Shown: positions 35,079 through 47,360 of the stretch, piece after piece | Layout of the letters: every line of letters starts with the position of its first letter | How positions within the stretch are numbered: position 1 is the stretch's first letter | Source of the DNA: Zychaea mexicana | Taxonomy: Eukaryota > Mucoromycota > Mucoromycetes > Mucorales > Lichtheimiaceae | Reading direction: 5' to 3' | Assembly: GCF_025766255.1 (NCBI RefSeq) | Contig: NW_026516710.1 | Location: forward strand, 124,001-188,000 | Length of the DNA: 64,000 nt | Notes under the pieces: generated by a model | Seen by the model: the letters and a program-made list of their open reading frames with translations, nothing else | What the model was told of the DNA's origin: nothing | Databases searched by the model: none | Translations under genes and position numbers: made by a program

Positions 35079-36741
35079 GAGCCAATTTTATGCATTTGCT
35101 GCATCACAGCTCTGAAAGCACACTGAAAGCACACTGAAATCGGGCGGTTTTTAAATAAGTATAAGCTCCAGACTACTGTATTTGCTTTTGCAAACGGTTG
35201 GGTCGTACAGGCTGGTCGGCTACGGCTCGGTACGACTCCCGGCATGCTCGAGTTCGAAACGTTGTCGTCGCACAATACTCGGTTATATTAATAACCGTAC
35301 ATATTTCTTTTACTGCGGTCATCAAGTTGCGCAGCTGCCCACTTATTATACTTCTTTACTGCGCAACGCTAATCGTCGGAGTCATACCTTTATTCATAGC
35401 TATTACTATATCCGCAGCTTATCATTGTAATCATCATCATCATATCCGCAGCAGTATAAATGTATATTTATAGTTTTAGAAATAGTATAAATATGGGTCA
35501 ACTTGATTGAATAAAAAGGGCATCTAATAACCTATCTATCTTCGTGCATATACCTTCGTGGTCTTACTTCTTTGTGGTCTCCCCTCCGTTTTTATTCCTT
35601 CGTGAGTCGTCATTATTCTTCGTGGTACAATCTTACAAAAAGGACGACAACGTGCAGCCGCCACTTTTTTGGTTTTTGTGAGAGAAATGTCGCAGCATGT
35701 TTCTTGGCCTGAAACATAAACCAATGAGATCCACGGACCAATCGTGTGTATTGTCCGTGTTCCTCTTTTATCCTTTGTGCTTACAAGAAGTTACCACACC
35801 AATCGCGATAATACTTCTCTAAAACATTCAAAGCACCAATCTCCTTTACTCCTTCCACGATTACTCATCAACCTTCATCAGATCTGTAATTGTATTAGTA
35901 ATGTTGATATTGTATATAAATACCTTGGAATCATCAACAATCACAATAGAAGGTATCTATCTACCATCGTATTATCTTTGTGGTTACCTGTCGGTATTAC
36001 TCTTCATGGTCTTACTTCTCTCTGTGTGGTCTTCTCCTTCTTTGTGGCTCTCTCTGTGTGGTCTACTCCTGTGGTTTTCTATTTCATGAATTACGACAGA
36101 AAGACAAAACTTAGTTTTCTCTCCTTCTATGTACTCGAAAGATTACAGAGCTCTTCATTTTATCCTTCATTTACATATCCAAAGAATCTATGCTAAATAC
36201 AAAAACTAGATCGAATGCAAATTCAATTTTGCTTTCTTTCAGCCGTTCACTCCACATGTTGCTTTATTCATAAAGGGATTTTAAAGACTTTATTCTATCA
36301 TATCATTGTCTTTTACTCTATTTATTTTTTCGATATACAAGATCATGCAGAGCGGATTTGAATAAAGTTTATATCCAATCCTATCCAACTCACGACGAGC
36401 CATGTTGACTATATAATGATAAAGTGTAGCGGCCTAAAGCTAGAATAGACACAGAAATAACGAACGACTTATTGATATACTTTGTGCCATTGCTCAACCT
36501 GATAATCACACTCCACTCTCTGCAGAAAAGCTTATAGATTTTCCACTGTTAAATATAAAGACAAAAAGATGAATTCACAATAGTTTCTGATATGGATAGT
36601 TGTAAGTCAAGCAACAGAAACTAGTATACATTAATGCAGTGTCTGCATATGCATGTCAAAATGACCTACAGCCTTTTATTGTCGCCGCTGATGCAATGCC
36701 CACTCTTGCCAAGCTTTCATTCCGTCTTCTTGGCGATCTCG
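35079..36741. repeat. R block copy a, right part (interrupted by a MITE)
   Basis: Non-coding repeat shared with 47830-49120 and 55805-57161. It includes the tRNA-like stretch near 35197-35258, the MITE at 35259-35653, and about 1.1 kb of otherwise nearly identical DNA. Open frames in it are short and not convincing. The hAT element begins at its right edge. Confidence 0.75.
35259..35653. mobile_element. 395-bp MITE-like insertion
   Basis: The insertion starts ACGTTGTCGTC and ends with its exact complement GACGACAACGT. It is absent from R copies b and c at the same site. It has no coding capacity. The target duplication is not clear because adjacent bases changed. Confidence 0.6.
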
Positions 36742-37265
36742 TAGGGGTCACAATTGGACGGGTCGGGTTGGGTCAAGAAAACACTGACCCGACCCGACCC
36801 GTTCAACCCGACGGGTCAAAACTCGGGTTGATGGGTTGGAAATGATTTCAACGATTTCGCAATGATTTCAACGATTTCTAACCAAAAGGAAACAAAATGA
36901 CGAGTTTAAGAAGAAAATATATACTAAAAGTAAAATAAATAAGCTCAATAGTTTTATTTATTGATTGGTTTTTTGATAAATCGTCTATACTAGCATTGGC
37001 GTTAACTGGCCAGAACTCAGAAACTTTATGGGCAGATTGGGATGGAGACCGGAGAGAATTTGAAGATTATAAAAAAAAAGGGAAGGCAAAAAAGTCAGCA
37101 GCAAAAAAATCAGCATAGTCAGCGAGACGGGCTAAATGGTGTGTTTTGCAATAAGTGGGCGATGGGCGATCATATTCCTGTGCATTTATAGCGGATGAAC
37201 CAAAAGAAAAGTTGTCGTGTGTGAGATTGCGGTATTGACAACAAATGCCGTGCTGAATAAAAGTA

Positions 37266-37472
37266 GTGGTACTGAGCAAGGACGGGGCAGTGACGAAAAA
37301 GGACAGGTGTAAAGAAAAGACAAGTAGTGCTGGAGCGGCGACAAAAAAGGACAGGTGTAAAGAAAAGAGAAGTGGTGCCGGAGCAGCGACAAAAAAGGAT
37401 GCGGTAAAAAAAAACAGTGACAAAAAGGCTGCAGATAAGAAAGCAGTAGTGCTGTATTTGTACCAGGGATGA
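37266..37472 (+). other. Lys/Ala-rich repeated open frame in the hAT leader
   Basis: The frame repeats a unit like KKDRCKEKTSSAGAAT about three times. The same stretch at 49645-49851 differs by one residue. It has no neighbours that would make a complete gene. It could be a degenerate exon of a second hAT gene, but coding status is doubtful. Confidence 0.2.
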
Positions 37473-39576
37473 AGTATTGAACACAATGACGAAAAGATCG
37501 AGCTATAATAATGATTGCTGCCTAACGGTAGTCAAACGTTGTGTTTAGTCACTGTAGACAAGTTGATTCGGACGATCGTAAAATTAAAGGGAAACGTACC
37601 TGTACCGTCCAGGAGTGTGGAGAAAATGACGTATTTGCTCCAAAAACATCTAGTTACACCAGCATTAAAACGTTTTTGGAAAATTGTAAAAGAAGCTTTA
37701 TTTATGCTACATAATAGATCAACTAAAGCTTCAAGTATATGCGTCCAAAGCATGGCCAAACTGGGCATGATGTCTGTATACCCAAAAGCAAAAGATGTAC
37801 CGTTTTCTAAGTAGTAGTTATATGTTCTATTCTATGCAACGTAAACAGCGATAAAAAAAAGATATAAATATATACGAGTTTTCCGTTTTCTTGCAAAGTA
37901 ATCTTTATTTTCTCAGCTATTCTTTTTGATACCTAACAGCCTTCGTACCTAGCACTTACACCATCATGGAGTTCACCCGTTCTGACAGCAATTTGACCTC
38001 TATGTCCTTGGATCCCACTGAATCTGAAGCCGGCGACTTTCACGAAACAACCACAAGCGAGACAGAACACAGTGCAGCAATGGTTAGCCAAAGTAGTATG
38101 GCACGCGGTTCGGACGAGCCATGGATTTACAAATACAAGGTTGCGGATGCTACAAAAGACGAGAGGAATCGCATTATCAAGATTACTTGTTCAAGGTGCC
38201 AAAAGTCATATGTTGGTTCATCTACCGGTAACATTATCCGTCACCTGCAAAATAGACACAGCATTACGAAGGAGAAGTGCGAGCAAGGCAGTGTGGCAGT
38301 TGTTGGGCCAATGGACAGTTTCGCTCGTGGTGTTATGTCTATTCAAGCAACGACTGTTACTCGAGAAGTATGGCGGGAGCAACAAGCACGTTTCATCATC
38401 AGCACAAAGTCTGGATACACGATGGTGGAAAATGAAGAATTTCGCAAGTTCATCCAGCTCACTCAAGCTGCACCGTCGTTTGATGTTGTCGCGCCGATTA
38501 CTGCCAATACCATCAAGAGCGACATCACCCAGTTATATCGAGTCGAGAAGGCGCGCATCATGTCCTATTTGCAAGCGCAACAATGTCTCTCTTTTTCCGT
38601 GGACGCCTAGACCTCAGAGTGGGGGTATGATTTCCTTGGTATTACCGCTCATTTCATTGACGAGTACTAGGTGCAGCGGGAGGTTTTAGTCGGTCTCCAG
38701 CATCCAGATGAACGCCATTCCGGAGAAGCTCTTGCTGATCATTTCCTAAGAGTGCTCGACGATTTCGACATTACTCATCTCCTGTTTACCATTACCGCCG
38801 ACAATGCTTCCAACAACCTGTCCATGGCTAAAGAGCTTGAAAGGCGTGCCGAGACAAGAGGGGAGAGTGGTCGCGCATTCCATTTCCAGGCAGCCAAACA
38901 CCTTATCCCGTATATTAGTCACTTCGTCAATTTGGTTGCACAAGTACTGATCAAAGATAGGTTGTGTTCACAGCCGTTGCTCGATAATGTCGTTGAATCA
39001 GATATCGCGGCCGATCAAGATATTAGCAACGTGGTGTCCAAGTTAAGAGTAGGAATAAAGAAAATCAGGTAGGGTATAAATCACTGGCATAAATGGTCAA
39101 GCCGCTTACACAAATATTAACTTAAATTTACCATGTTATAAGGATGTCCACTACCAAGTACCGAAAACAATATCGAGAATATTGTTCTATGAAGTATGGC
39201 GAGCAGCTCGAGCTACAATTGGATGTGCGCACACGATGGAACTCCACTTATGATATGCTGGTACGGGCGTTGAGGGTGAAGGACGTGTATAATGCAACCT
39301 GCGACTTCTTCAGCGAGTTGTCGATATATCGGTTGGATCCCCAAGACGAGCCATACATGAAAAAGGTCATAGCATTGCTGGATAGTCTAAAAATTATGAC
39401 GGAAGAGCTATCAACATCACAGTAAGTTATTACGGAAAATATAACACGCTGTAATAGCATCACATACAGCAATGTTTTAAGCAACATGGTCCATCAATAG
39501 TTACCCGTCTATCAACAAAGTAATCTTCGCATACAACGTGCTCATTGACGATCTCGAAGACTTCCAAGACGACACG

Positions 39577-39585
39577 TCAAATCCG
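39577..39585. repeat. 9-bp target duplication, left (TCAAATCCG)
   Basis: This copy matches the right copy TCAAATGCG at 46206-46214 with one difference. The undisturbed site in hAT copy b has a single TCAAATCCG. Nine bases is the usual Mutator-like target length. Confidence 0.85.
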
Positions 39586-40105
39586 ATAAGCTCTTGGGGC
39601 CGCTGAAAAATCCCGTAGACCTGAACCGGGTAAATATATACCCGGTAAAAAAACGTCACATCGTTACCTACCTATAACCATTCGATGTCATGAAAGATCA
39701 GAAAAAGAGATATGTTTAGAGAAAGATAATAAGGAGTTATCTTCGGGGATTGGCTTGGGTCACAAAACTGAGTCACCGGCCAAATTGTGACCTTACACAC
39801 AATAATCGCATTGTAGAAAAAAATTGAGTACCCGCTAGGTCACCGCTATGAATCATTTATGACACATCTTGCATATGCCTTTGACATGACACACATCCTT
39901 AGACTCAACGAGCGTAGCAGTAACAATGCAATAACACGTACATTGACTCATTCTCAATTAGATGAGCATCAGTGTTTTCTTTGCTATCACAAATGATATA
40001 AATAAAAGACCGTTTACTATTCTCAAAAATGTTGCCTTTATTTATTTGCAATACATTTCCAACTTTTCAAGCTCTACACTTTTTTCTAACACATCTTTGT
40101 CAATT
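39586..40105. promoter_or_regulatory. Left terminal region of the Mutator-like element
   Basis: Contains the left inverted repeat, then a short palindrome ACCGGGTAAATATATACCCGGT (39631-39652 region), then 450 bp without a gene before the recombinase start codon. It probably includes the recombinase promoter. Confidence 0.5.
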
Positions 40106-42336
40106 ATGTCTCTCAACACCACCGCCAGCTCCTCTATGTATCAGGCCTCGCAAATGGCTATGCGTGAATCTATGAATGAAACGCACCGTGAAGCACTCGA
40201 AGCACGCCCAGCCAACACGAAGAAAACCTATGTCAACAAGCAAACGGAATACCGTCAATGGTGCGATAGAATGATGCTACATTTGCCTACAGAAACTCGT
40301 TATATTGTTTATGGCGACAAGCTCCATTTGTTTCTCAAAGAAGAGGTATGTACAATAATTATGAAATGTGCGACTTCAAATTCATAGTTTTGCTGTACTG
40401 CTTCTTAGCTTATACAATCTCAATTAACAGGTCATGAACTGTGATGCTCGTCGCAAGGGCAAAGGATCGACCCAGCTCAAGAAAATCAAAGCTTCCACTT
40501 TCATGAGCTACGTTGCCGCCATCGTCGATTTATATCAGCAACAAGTTCGTTCGTTTGCCAATAGTCATCCTCATCCACGTAGCGCTGTCAAGGAACTTAT
40601 CGACCTCGTCCAAATCCGCGAAGAAAGCCAACGACGTGAAAATTACGACGAACGTGCACTTGGAACATTGATCGATGGATATACGACCACCGATCAGATT
40701 GCCGACGTTGTCGATTACTACATGGCCAAGAACGAAGGGTCTCACTTGCGCAATGCTCTCGCATTTTTGCTTTCTCACTATTGTTTGTTGCGAAGCGAGT
40801 CGGCACGGAAGGCTACCTTACCCGATATGCACAGTGTCGAATTGGAGCGTGAAGGCCCGTCTGAATGCCATTCCCTCATGATGATTATCAAGCAAGGAAA
40901 GACAAACAAGCACGGTCGTCTGGAACTTGTCGCCTGCATCCGGAACACTCGCGTCGAGATATGCCCCTTCATGGCTCTTTCTTTTTATTTTTTCTGGCGT
41001 TGGCATGTCGAAAACGAGCCATTCCCCGTCTTCACTCATAACCAAGATTGGTATGATATCCGCTTGCTCAAGAGCACCTCTCCTTCCGCCACCAACACCA
41101 CCGAAATCTCATATCAGCAGCAACTTCGAGCAATCGACGAGGCGTTTGCCAAATGTAACATTGTCTCCTCCAAGAAGACACATGCCGCCCGTGGATCCTC
41201 ATGCAAGATGGCAGATTTGGATGGTGCCGACGAGGCGCAGATAAGAAGATTAGGCAGATGGAACAATACTACGATGAATGGTGCTTACTTGACAAGTCTT
41301 CCTCGTGAAGTCATGCGTGTCTTGGCCGGCTTTCCTGCTCAACAGGGTCACTTCTTTCTGCCTCGTGCTGCCGTTGACCCTCCTCAAGAATTATGCAAAA
41401 AGATTTTTCCTCGTGTCGAATACTGGCTGGAAACAATTCGACCAGATCAAGTGGCTGCCGCCGGGTTTCTGCGTCTCTTAGGTGTTCTGCGCGTTACGTT
41501 TCTTCAAGACGCTGTGCTTATGCAAGAAAAGTATCCGCATCATCCAATTTTTCTCAATCATATATTCAGAGAGCCGCTATACATCCAGTTCAAAGAGTAA
41601 GTATTGATTTTAAAAAATGCACAAGATGATCATCAATATGGTACTTATTGTTGTTACTATTTTGACTATTAGAGATCTTCAACGATCCATTCAAGAAGAT
41701 GCCACCCCTCAAGATCTGCTCTTGCAACGTGCCGTACCTCACCTTGAGCAACGCATGAGCATGATGAATAATGAAATGGTTTCGCGGTTAGATGCAATGC
41801 AAATGCAGATGGAAAATATGACGAAGAACCTTTCTGACCTCGTATCCGGCCGTGCGACGGTAAACCTTAGCATCAATTGGCCATCATCATCATCATCAGC
41901 AGCAGCAGCAGCAGCACCAATGCCAACACAGCAGCACCATCCAGAGCAGCAGCCAACAACAGCAACAGTTACATCCATCCCGAGTTCAGCACCTTCTGAA
42001 TCATTGGGTCTTGATGCAACGTGTGAGCCACCGTTTTACATGATGAGCCGGGGAATCAAGACTGTCACTGACCTTTGGGCAGAGTGGTCGGTTGGGCTTA
42101 CTGGAGGCTATGCAGTGAAAACACTGGAACAACGTTGGGGTGCAAAATGGAGAAACGGCGATCGCAAGTTCTTCAGTCGCAGAATCAAGATCATTAAGGA
42201 GGTCGAGCGATTTGCCTCTGCCAAAGGGATTTCGGAAACGACCGCAGCAGCAATGGGCGAAGAAAGGCGCAATGCTCTTGGACTTAGCTTAAACGAGCTT
42301 AACAAACAGGCGACAACGATTTTCCAAAATATTTAG
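40106..42336 (+). CDS. Crypton/Ndc10-like tyrosine recombinase with C-terminal GCR1-type domain
   Basis: Three exons (40106-40345, 40431-41596, 41673-42336) total 2070 nt and encode 689 residues without a stop. The N-terminal part (residues about 35-120) looks like a SAM-like core-binding domain. The catalytic domain keeps the tyrosine recombinase residues: Arg in CLLRSESARKATLPD (about 201), HAAR in KKTHAARGSS (331-334) and Tyr in GRWNNTTMNGAYLTSLP (about 366). The region after it (VMRVLAGF, then FFLPRAAVDPPQEL) resembles the Ndc10/CBF3 domain-2 fold found in Cryptons. A Ser/Ala/Gln-rich linker leads to a C-terminal domain (about 589-680) with LWAEWSVGLTGGYAVKTLEQ then RWGAKWR, matching GCR1_C DNA-binding domains of fungal Cryptons. 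Known Cryptons move as circular DNA by recombination. Intactness suggests recent function. Confidence 0.88.
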
Positions 42337-42803
42337 GTGTTTATGATAGCTCTTTTCTCCCTTTGCTACTTGTTCAGCAGACCCACGTAAACTATTTACT
42401 TGAAATAAATGAAACATATTTTGTTTGAAGAAGATAAGAAGCGTCGCTTATTGTAAAATATCTTTCCGTCATATGTTTTAGATTTACTGTTGTAATGGCG
42501 AAATCGCAAGTATAATATAATGAATTTGAAAATGGAACACATGACAATGACAGGTAGTAGCATAGCAACGGTGTCAGAAACAAAAGGACAGAGAGTAATA
42601 TTATTATTTTGTGACCCGCACGGCAATAACTCCAGTTATTTCTCATATAGATGGCAGAAAACAAGTGTTATTTCTTGCGGGTCCCAAATTTTGCGGGTGA
42701 CCTGCTGTGACATGTCGGGACATTGAGGTTGTATAATAATAGTTAAAGCAAATATGCATGTGTTTATGGGAGGTGTATATGTGTAAGTGTGAATTGTTTG
42801 TGT
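42337..42803. other. Intergenic region between the two convergent element genes
   Basis: No coding frame is supported. It must contain both 3' ends. If the recombinase had been inserted as a separate Crypton, one of its borders should lie here; no obvious border is seen. Confidence 0.5.
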
Positions 42804-45800
42804 TTATATATGGCGTGTATGGCGATTGTAATCGCGCCACGTTCTTGGCAAGTTGCGTCTTCTTCGGAAAGTGATGTTTGCTTCGAGATAGGCATCGACT
42901 GCATCGTCATCCAGTGACTGTTGGAAGTCCTGATACTGCTCGACGGACACAACACGCTCATAGTGTGCCGAAGCAGATTCAAAACCTTCCGTTGTTTCTT
43001 GTAATTGCGCTATCAACTCTCGTTGACGGGCGCGGAGACGCTGCATTTGGCGCTCCCAACGCAGGCGCTGATGCTCTTGATCATCGAAGATTGTCTCGGT
43101 CAAATCAATGATATTTGATTGTTGTTGTATTTGTACGCGAGATCGACGATTCAAAACAAGTGGTTCGTCTTCTTCTTCACTGTCCGTTTGCGGCGGAGCG
43201 GTAGTGGTAACAGTAGCTGTAGTAGCATTAGCAGTAGTAGTAGCGTTGGTAGTGGTAGTACGTGTAGTAGTCGGTGTTGTAGTAGTGACAATGGCGGCAG
43301 CACCTCGTGAACGATGATGATCGGCAAGATGCTCGTCCAGCGCCATATCTTTGAAAACATTTTCATGGAGCTGGTATGCGGATAAGCAAAATAGTGATGA
43401 AAGGATAGTAGTAGATGCATATTAATAAAAGAAGTTAATAATATCGGTGCTGTAATTGATAGGCAGAATAGAGATAACTTATTGTTAGCCTACCGGTCGT
43501 ATGCGAACAAAGGGGATTGTGCTTTGCCGTTGAATAAAGAATGTGTTGGGGGCAATCTGCCCAAAACCAGAACGGAAGACAAGATGCTTGCAAATCATGT
43601 ACCGACTTGATAGATAACTGCTGCAGCCACAGATCCAATTATTGACCGATGGCTGGTAGATAGTATCGGTTGCTAAATTTTCTGTTCGGCCATACAGCTT
43701 TTTCCATGCACGGGTAAACATCTGATGCCAACGGGTCGCAGAGCGAGAACGAACAGTATCACGGTTGAACTTGTGACGAAGATTAGAGAAATGTCGCGCA
43801 ACAATCACGTATACGAGCAAGTCTAGTCGTGCTCGGTTGAATTGGTGCAAATGATTACGTTTCAAAACCTTCCAATGCGCTTCAATCAACATTGTTGTTT
43901 TTCCTGCTGGGATACGGTCTGGAATACTGCTGCGCGCCCATTTTCTCCAAGTAGACGGCTGATACCAATTGCGGTATAGATATATCCAGGCATCTATGTA
44001 ATTCTTTGTGATGCAAAACATGTAGACTTCTAAGGTAGCAAGCTGATGGATTTGTTCGGCTGTGCGTTGTACAGTACCTATACAGAAAAATCGCTACGAT
44101 TAACTTACACATGATTTATGAAGTCATATTATATATATAGAGTAACTCGGTCACAGATGTGAGACAAACGCGAAGACGTTACCATCTGGGATCAAAGGAT
44201 GTTGGTGATAATGTTTTGTCATGAGCGAAACAATATGCTGACGATCCTCTTTTCGACAAATGATCCCAGTACGACCGCCGATAGATGGTGTAAAATGCAT
44301 ATCGACGAAGGGAAAATCTTCTCGTACTTGATGGACATTGTATGCAGGTAGGGTTCTGCTTTTGTCCTCGGCCAGTTTTTTATCCACTGACCGTTGCATA
44401 TGCCAGAGGCAAAGGCGCAGTCGTGATTGTCCCCATACGCCCTCGATAGCATTCATCTGTGCCGCATCTTTATCCGAGAACATGAACGAAGGATCAAATC
44501 CGTCTTCCTTTAGTTGACCGAAAAACTCTGTAAGAGTTTCGGTCTTGGTCAAAGGTCCAGCCTCACGGAAGCCATGGTAGACCAAGTACGCGATGGGATA
44601 CCCAACACCATTCACATTGGCGATTATCCCAAACAACTCGGAGCCAGCACGATTTGTTTTGTAAGTCGAGTCGATGCAGTACTCCTCCACATACTCGCAC
44701 CCAACCAACAAAGAGAAAAACGGAGTTACGAAACCAAATGCACAGACTTCAAAAGTATTCTTCCAAAACACCTAGGATTTATTATCGTTGTATAAGATAC
44801 TAGATACTACATGCTACCTAATATTACCTTTTTTTCTCGCTCATAGAACAGAACAGCTCACAAAGCAAAGGCTAGGTTCATATGTTAGCATTCTAATATA
44901 ATACGTACCTCGCGAAATCCTTGATTGCGGTATTTTTCGACGACGAGCCTTGAGGATATCATTTGATCGTCGTTGAGGTGGTACTCGCTCTTAAAAGTCT
45001 CATGCCACCAATAGTAGACTTGCATTGGCGTAACATCCGAACCAGGAAAAAGGACAACAACTTCTTGGTACAGATCAGAGGAATTCGTAAGAAGCGCTCT
45101 GCTTTGAATATGGCTTCGGACGTTGGCAGGCACAGGGTTACGTGGTGACGGATCAGTACCGACACGTTCGTGTTCTGAGTGGGTAATTGACAGCTCCACA
45201 TAACCGAGGGCTTTCTTAACGGTGCCTCTAATACGGCCACCACAACAAAATGTGGGCATTCGCTTAGTCAAACGCTGGCGTTCTGCTGCAGGAAGAGGAT
45301 TCAAAAAAGTCTCGGATCGAGAGCAGTAAGCCGTGAACGAGATGTCGCGAGAGAGAGAAGGATCACCAACATTTTTTCCAATATAGTGGTAACCATCCAA
45401 CTGTTCAATTCTTTCGATGATGCTATCGATGATGCCGTCTTCGTCCTTCAATTCCAATTCCGGATCGATACAGATGTAGCCGGTAAACTCGTAAACCTAC
45501 AATAAAACAAATAAATAATCATGTACGGAAGCAGTTATGTAAGTGGTTACTTCCAACATACAACTTCTTCATGGTCGTTCTCGTATTCTGAAAAAATCGG
45601 ATAGTGATCCAGCAAATCGTCCAGAAACACCATTCGGTCGAGTGCAACGCGCTCACGAGGAGTCGCATTTTCATGACACGCAATGCAAGTCAAGTAAGGC
45701 TTGGTACGTCCGAGAAAATGCGTGCCTTCACGTGTCTTGCGGCAATCAGTACACTTGTACTGTCCGATTTCGCTAAACCTGCCAGCATTACGAGCCTCGC

Positions 45801-45888
45801 GTACGGTCGTAACCGAGTCGGAGTGAGTACTATCGTTGATTACTGTAATGTTGGGCGTAGCAGCGATGGTGGAGTTACTGTTGTTCAT
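42804..45888 (-). CDS. Mutator-like (MULE) transposase with SWIM zinc finger
   Basis: Five exons on the minus strand (45562-45888, 44909-45496, 44183-44771, 43494-44077, 42804-43370) total 2655 nt and encode 884 residues, all in frame. A Cys-pair zinc site near the N-terminus reads KCTDCRK and then TCIACHE. The DDE core has EYCIDSTYKTN (Asp near 339), MFSDKDAAQMNAIEG (Asp near 405), CLWHMQRSVDKKL, and LIEAHWKVLKR (Glu near 567). The SWIM finger NWICGCSSYLSSRYMICKHL is at about 648-668. The C-terminus has a Thr-rich tract, a coiled-coil-like Gln/Arg-rich segment and a basic end. The start was set at the first Met before the Cys pairs. The gene starts 317 bp from the right end of the element. 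It converges on the recombinase gene. Confidence 0.9.
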
Positions 45889-46205
45889 TTTAATGAAGGA
45901 GAGGGAAAGAGAAGGAACGAGAAACAAATACAAGCCTCTTTTTTTTAAGAGCAATAATAAGCATTCAAACTCCCCGAGCAATGTATTATAGACTAGGATC
46001 CCATTTTTATCACATGTAGATTGATATTTAGCAATAGAATGATTCTCATCATGTATTCTATACATCTCTTACTTATAAATAACTGACATTATACCTCTGT
46101 TTTACTGTTTTTCGAAATCTAAGTAAAATATCATGTTTTTTTTGCTCGGATAAATGTTTTACCGACAGAAGTCTACGGGATTTTTCAGCGTCTCCTATGA
46201 TTTCT

Positions 46206-46214
46206 TCAAATGCG
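46206..46214. repeat. 9-bp target duplication, right (TCAAATGCG)
   Basis: Right partner of 39577-39585, one mismatch. The hAT transposase frame resumes directly after it. Confidence 0.85.
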
Positions 46215-46798
46215 CAAATCCTGTGTGACGCAGCAAGACAGGCCCAAGCAAAGCTTAAAATGTATTATGCAAGAACCGATTCGTCCACTGTATATGCCGT
46301 CGCCACAGCAATGAACCGTGCCTGAAGTATGCTTACTGGGATGAATGGGAATGGGAGCTAGAATTTAAAGAGACAGCTAGAATGAGTGTCGAAGCAGAAT
46401 GGAGCACGTTCAAGGCTGTGAGTGGCACCACTGACCGTGAGGCTGGAGCACTGTCACCTGAGGAGATATGTCGCAATCGCTACCGTCCCAAGAGGCAAAG
46501 AATCCAAGATGAGTTGACAGCATATGTAAGCGAGCCACAGACAGCACTTGCCGAAGGTGACGATAATAGACGACCGGTAAGCTACGAATTGGAGTACTGG
46601 CAATGCACAAGCACAACGTACGTGCAGTTAGCAAAAATGGCACGCAAGTTTCTCGCCATCCCTGCAACATCAACATCTTGTGAACGCTTGTTTTCGGATG
46701 TCAAAGGATTCGTGCCATCTGAACGAAACAGATTATTGCCGGAAGCATTACAAGAAAGCGTTTTGGTAAAGGCTTGGTCAAAAATAACAACCGACTAA

Positions 46799-47360
46799 AA
46801 AAATTTCTACCACCTTTATCCCTTTTTTTTTTCTCACTTTCCGATCTTTGTCGTTCCTATTTGATTTGTCTCTTTTTCACTCCTCTTTCCTTTCGTTCAT
46901 TTTTTTTGCTCCTCTTGCTAAACTGCTCACTTACTTTTTACACTTCTTCCTGTTTCCTTTTTTAACGGCCTTCCCTATTCTGTTCTTCCTTTTACTCTAA
47001 AGTCTAAGTTATCTTTGGTCTTCAGGTATCCTTATTTATTAAATCCTATATACTTTGCACCGTTAGGCCTTAGCGCTTCCCCTTATCTTCATACTTTGTC
47101 CTTCATATAAAGTTATTATAAAATAAACAGTACTCGCATATGTCATCATAATATTCTTTTTTCCCTTTCGTATATCTTGCTATACACTTGAATAAAGGAA
47201 CCGTTGGATAACTAGTACTGTCCCAAATCTAAACTATATACACTTGGGTCACGACGCGTCAACGGGTCGACCTACGGGTCAGAAAAGCAGCAACCCGACC
47301 CGTTGACCCGTCCTTGACCCATGGGTCGGTTTTGACCTACAGGTCAGATTGCGACCCCTA
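46799..47360. other. hAT copy a 3' region and right end
   Basis: A pyrimidine-rich 3' untranslated region is followed by a subterminal cluster of ACCCGTTGAC/GGGTC repeats and the terminal inverted repeat. No gene. Confidence 0.6.

Larger units (their letters stand above)
39586..46205. mobile_element. 6620-bp Mutator-like element carrying a tyrosine recombinase gene
   Basis: Both ends have the 20-bp block CGCTGAAAAATCCCGTAGAC in inverted orientation, 15 bp in from each border. The terminal 15 bp are about half matching, and weaker inverted similarity continues inward for about 55 bp in all. A 9-bp target duplication flanks it, and hAT copy b supplies the empty site. Inside are two convergent genes: a Crypton/Ndc10-like tyrosine recombinase (40106-42336, plus) starting near the left end, and a SWIM-type Mutator transposase (42804-45888, minus) starting near the right end. 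About 470 bp lie between their ends. Whether the recombinase is a fixed part of the element or a nested Crypton is open. Confidence 0.85.
37966..46798 (+). pseudogene. hAT transposase copy a (BED finger), disrupted
   Basis: Exons are 37966-39068, 39143-39421 and 39501-39585 continuing at 46215-46798. The N-terminus MEFTRSDSNLTSMSLDP leads to a BED finger with CSRCQKSYVG and HLQNRHS near residues 65-92. The RNase H-like core has FSVDA followed by a stop where the family has WTS, and TADNASNN. The C-terminal dimerisation region carries YVQLAKMARKFLAIPATSTS, then CERLFSDVKG. Defects are TAG at 38608-38610, a second TAG at 38668-38670 where copy b has TGG, a one-base loss near 46313, and the 6.6 kb insertion. 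Without these the gene would be about 683 codons. Confidence 0.88.
36742..47360. mobile_element. hAT element copy a (3990 bp plus a 6629-bp insertion)
   Basis: The ends are TAGGGGTCACAATTGGAC on the left and, read inward on the other strand, TAGGGGTCGCAATCTGAC. Both subterminal regions carry repeats of GGGTCGGGTT and ACCCGACCCG type (36775-36835, 47245-47345). The interior encodes a BED-finger hAT transposase. The region between the left end and the start codon (36840-37965) has no recognised gene apart from a Lys-rich tandem stretch. Flanking bases show no 8-bp target duplication. Copy b at 49121-55325 has the same flanks on both sides, so the two arose by duplication of a larger segment. 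Confidence 0.8.

Noticed and set aside
37515..37814. 99-codon frame before the hAT transposase
   Set aside because: Identical in copy b only because of duplication; no domain. A competing frame in the same stretch looks equally protein-like, so coding cannot be assigned.
43108..43317. Val-rich plus-strand frame in the Mutator transposase
   Set aside because: It is the antisense of the Thr-rich tract of the transposase C-terminal exon.
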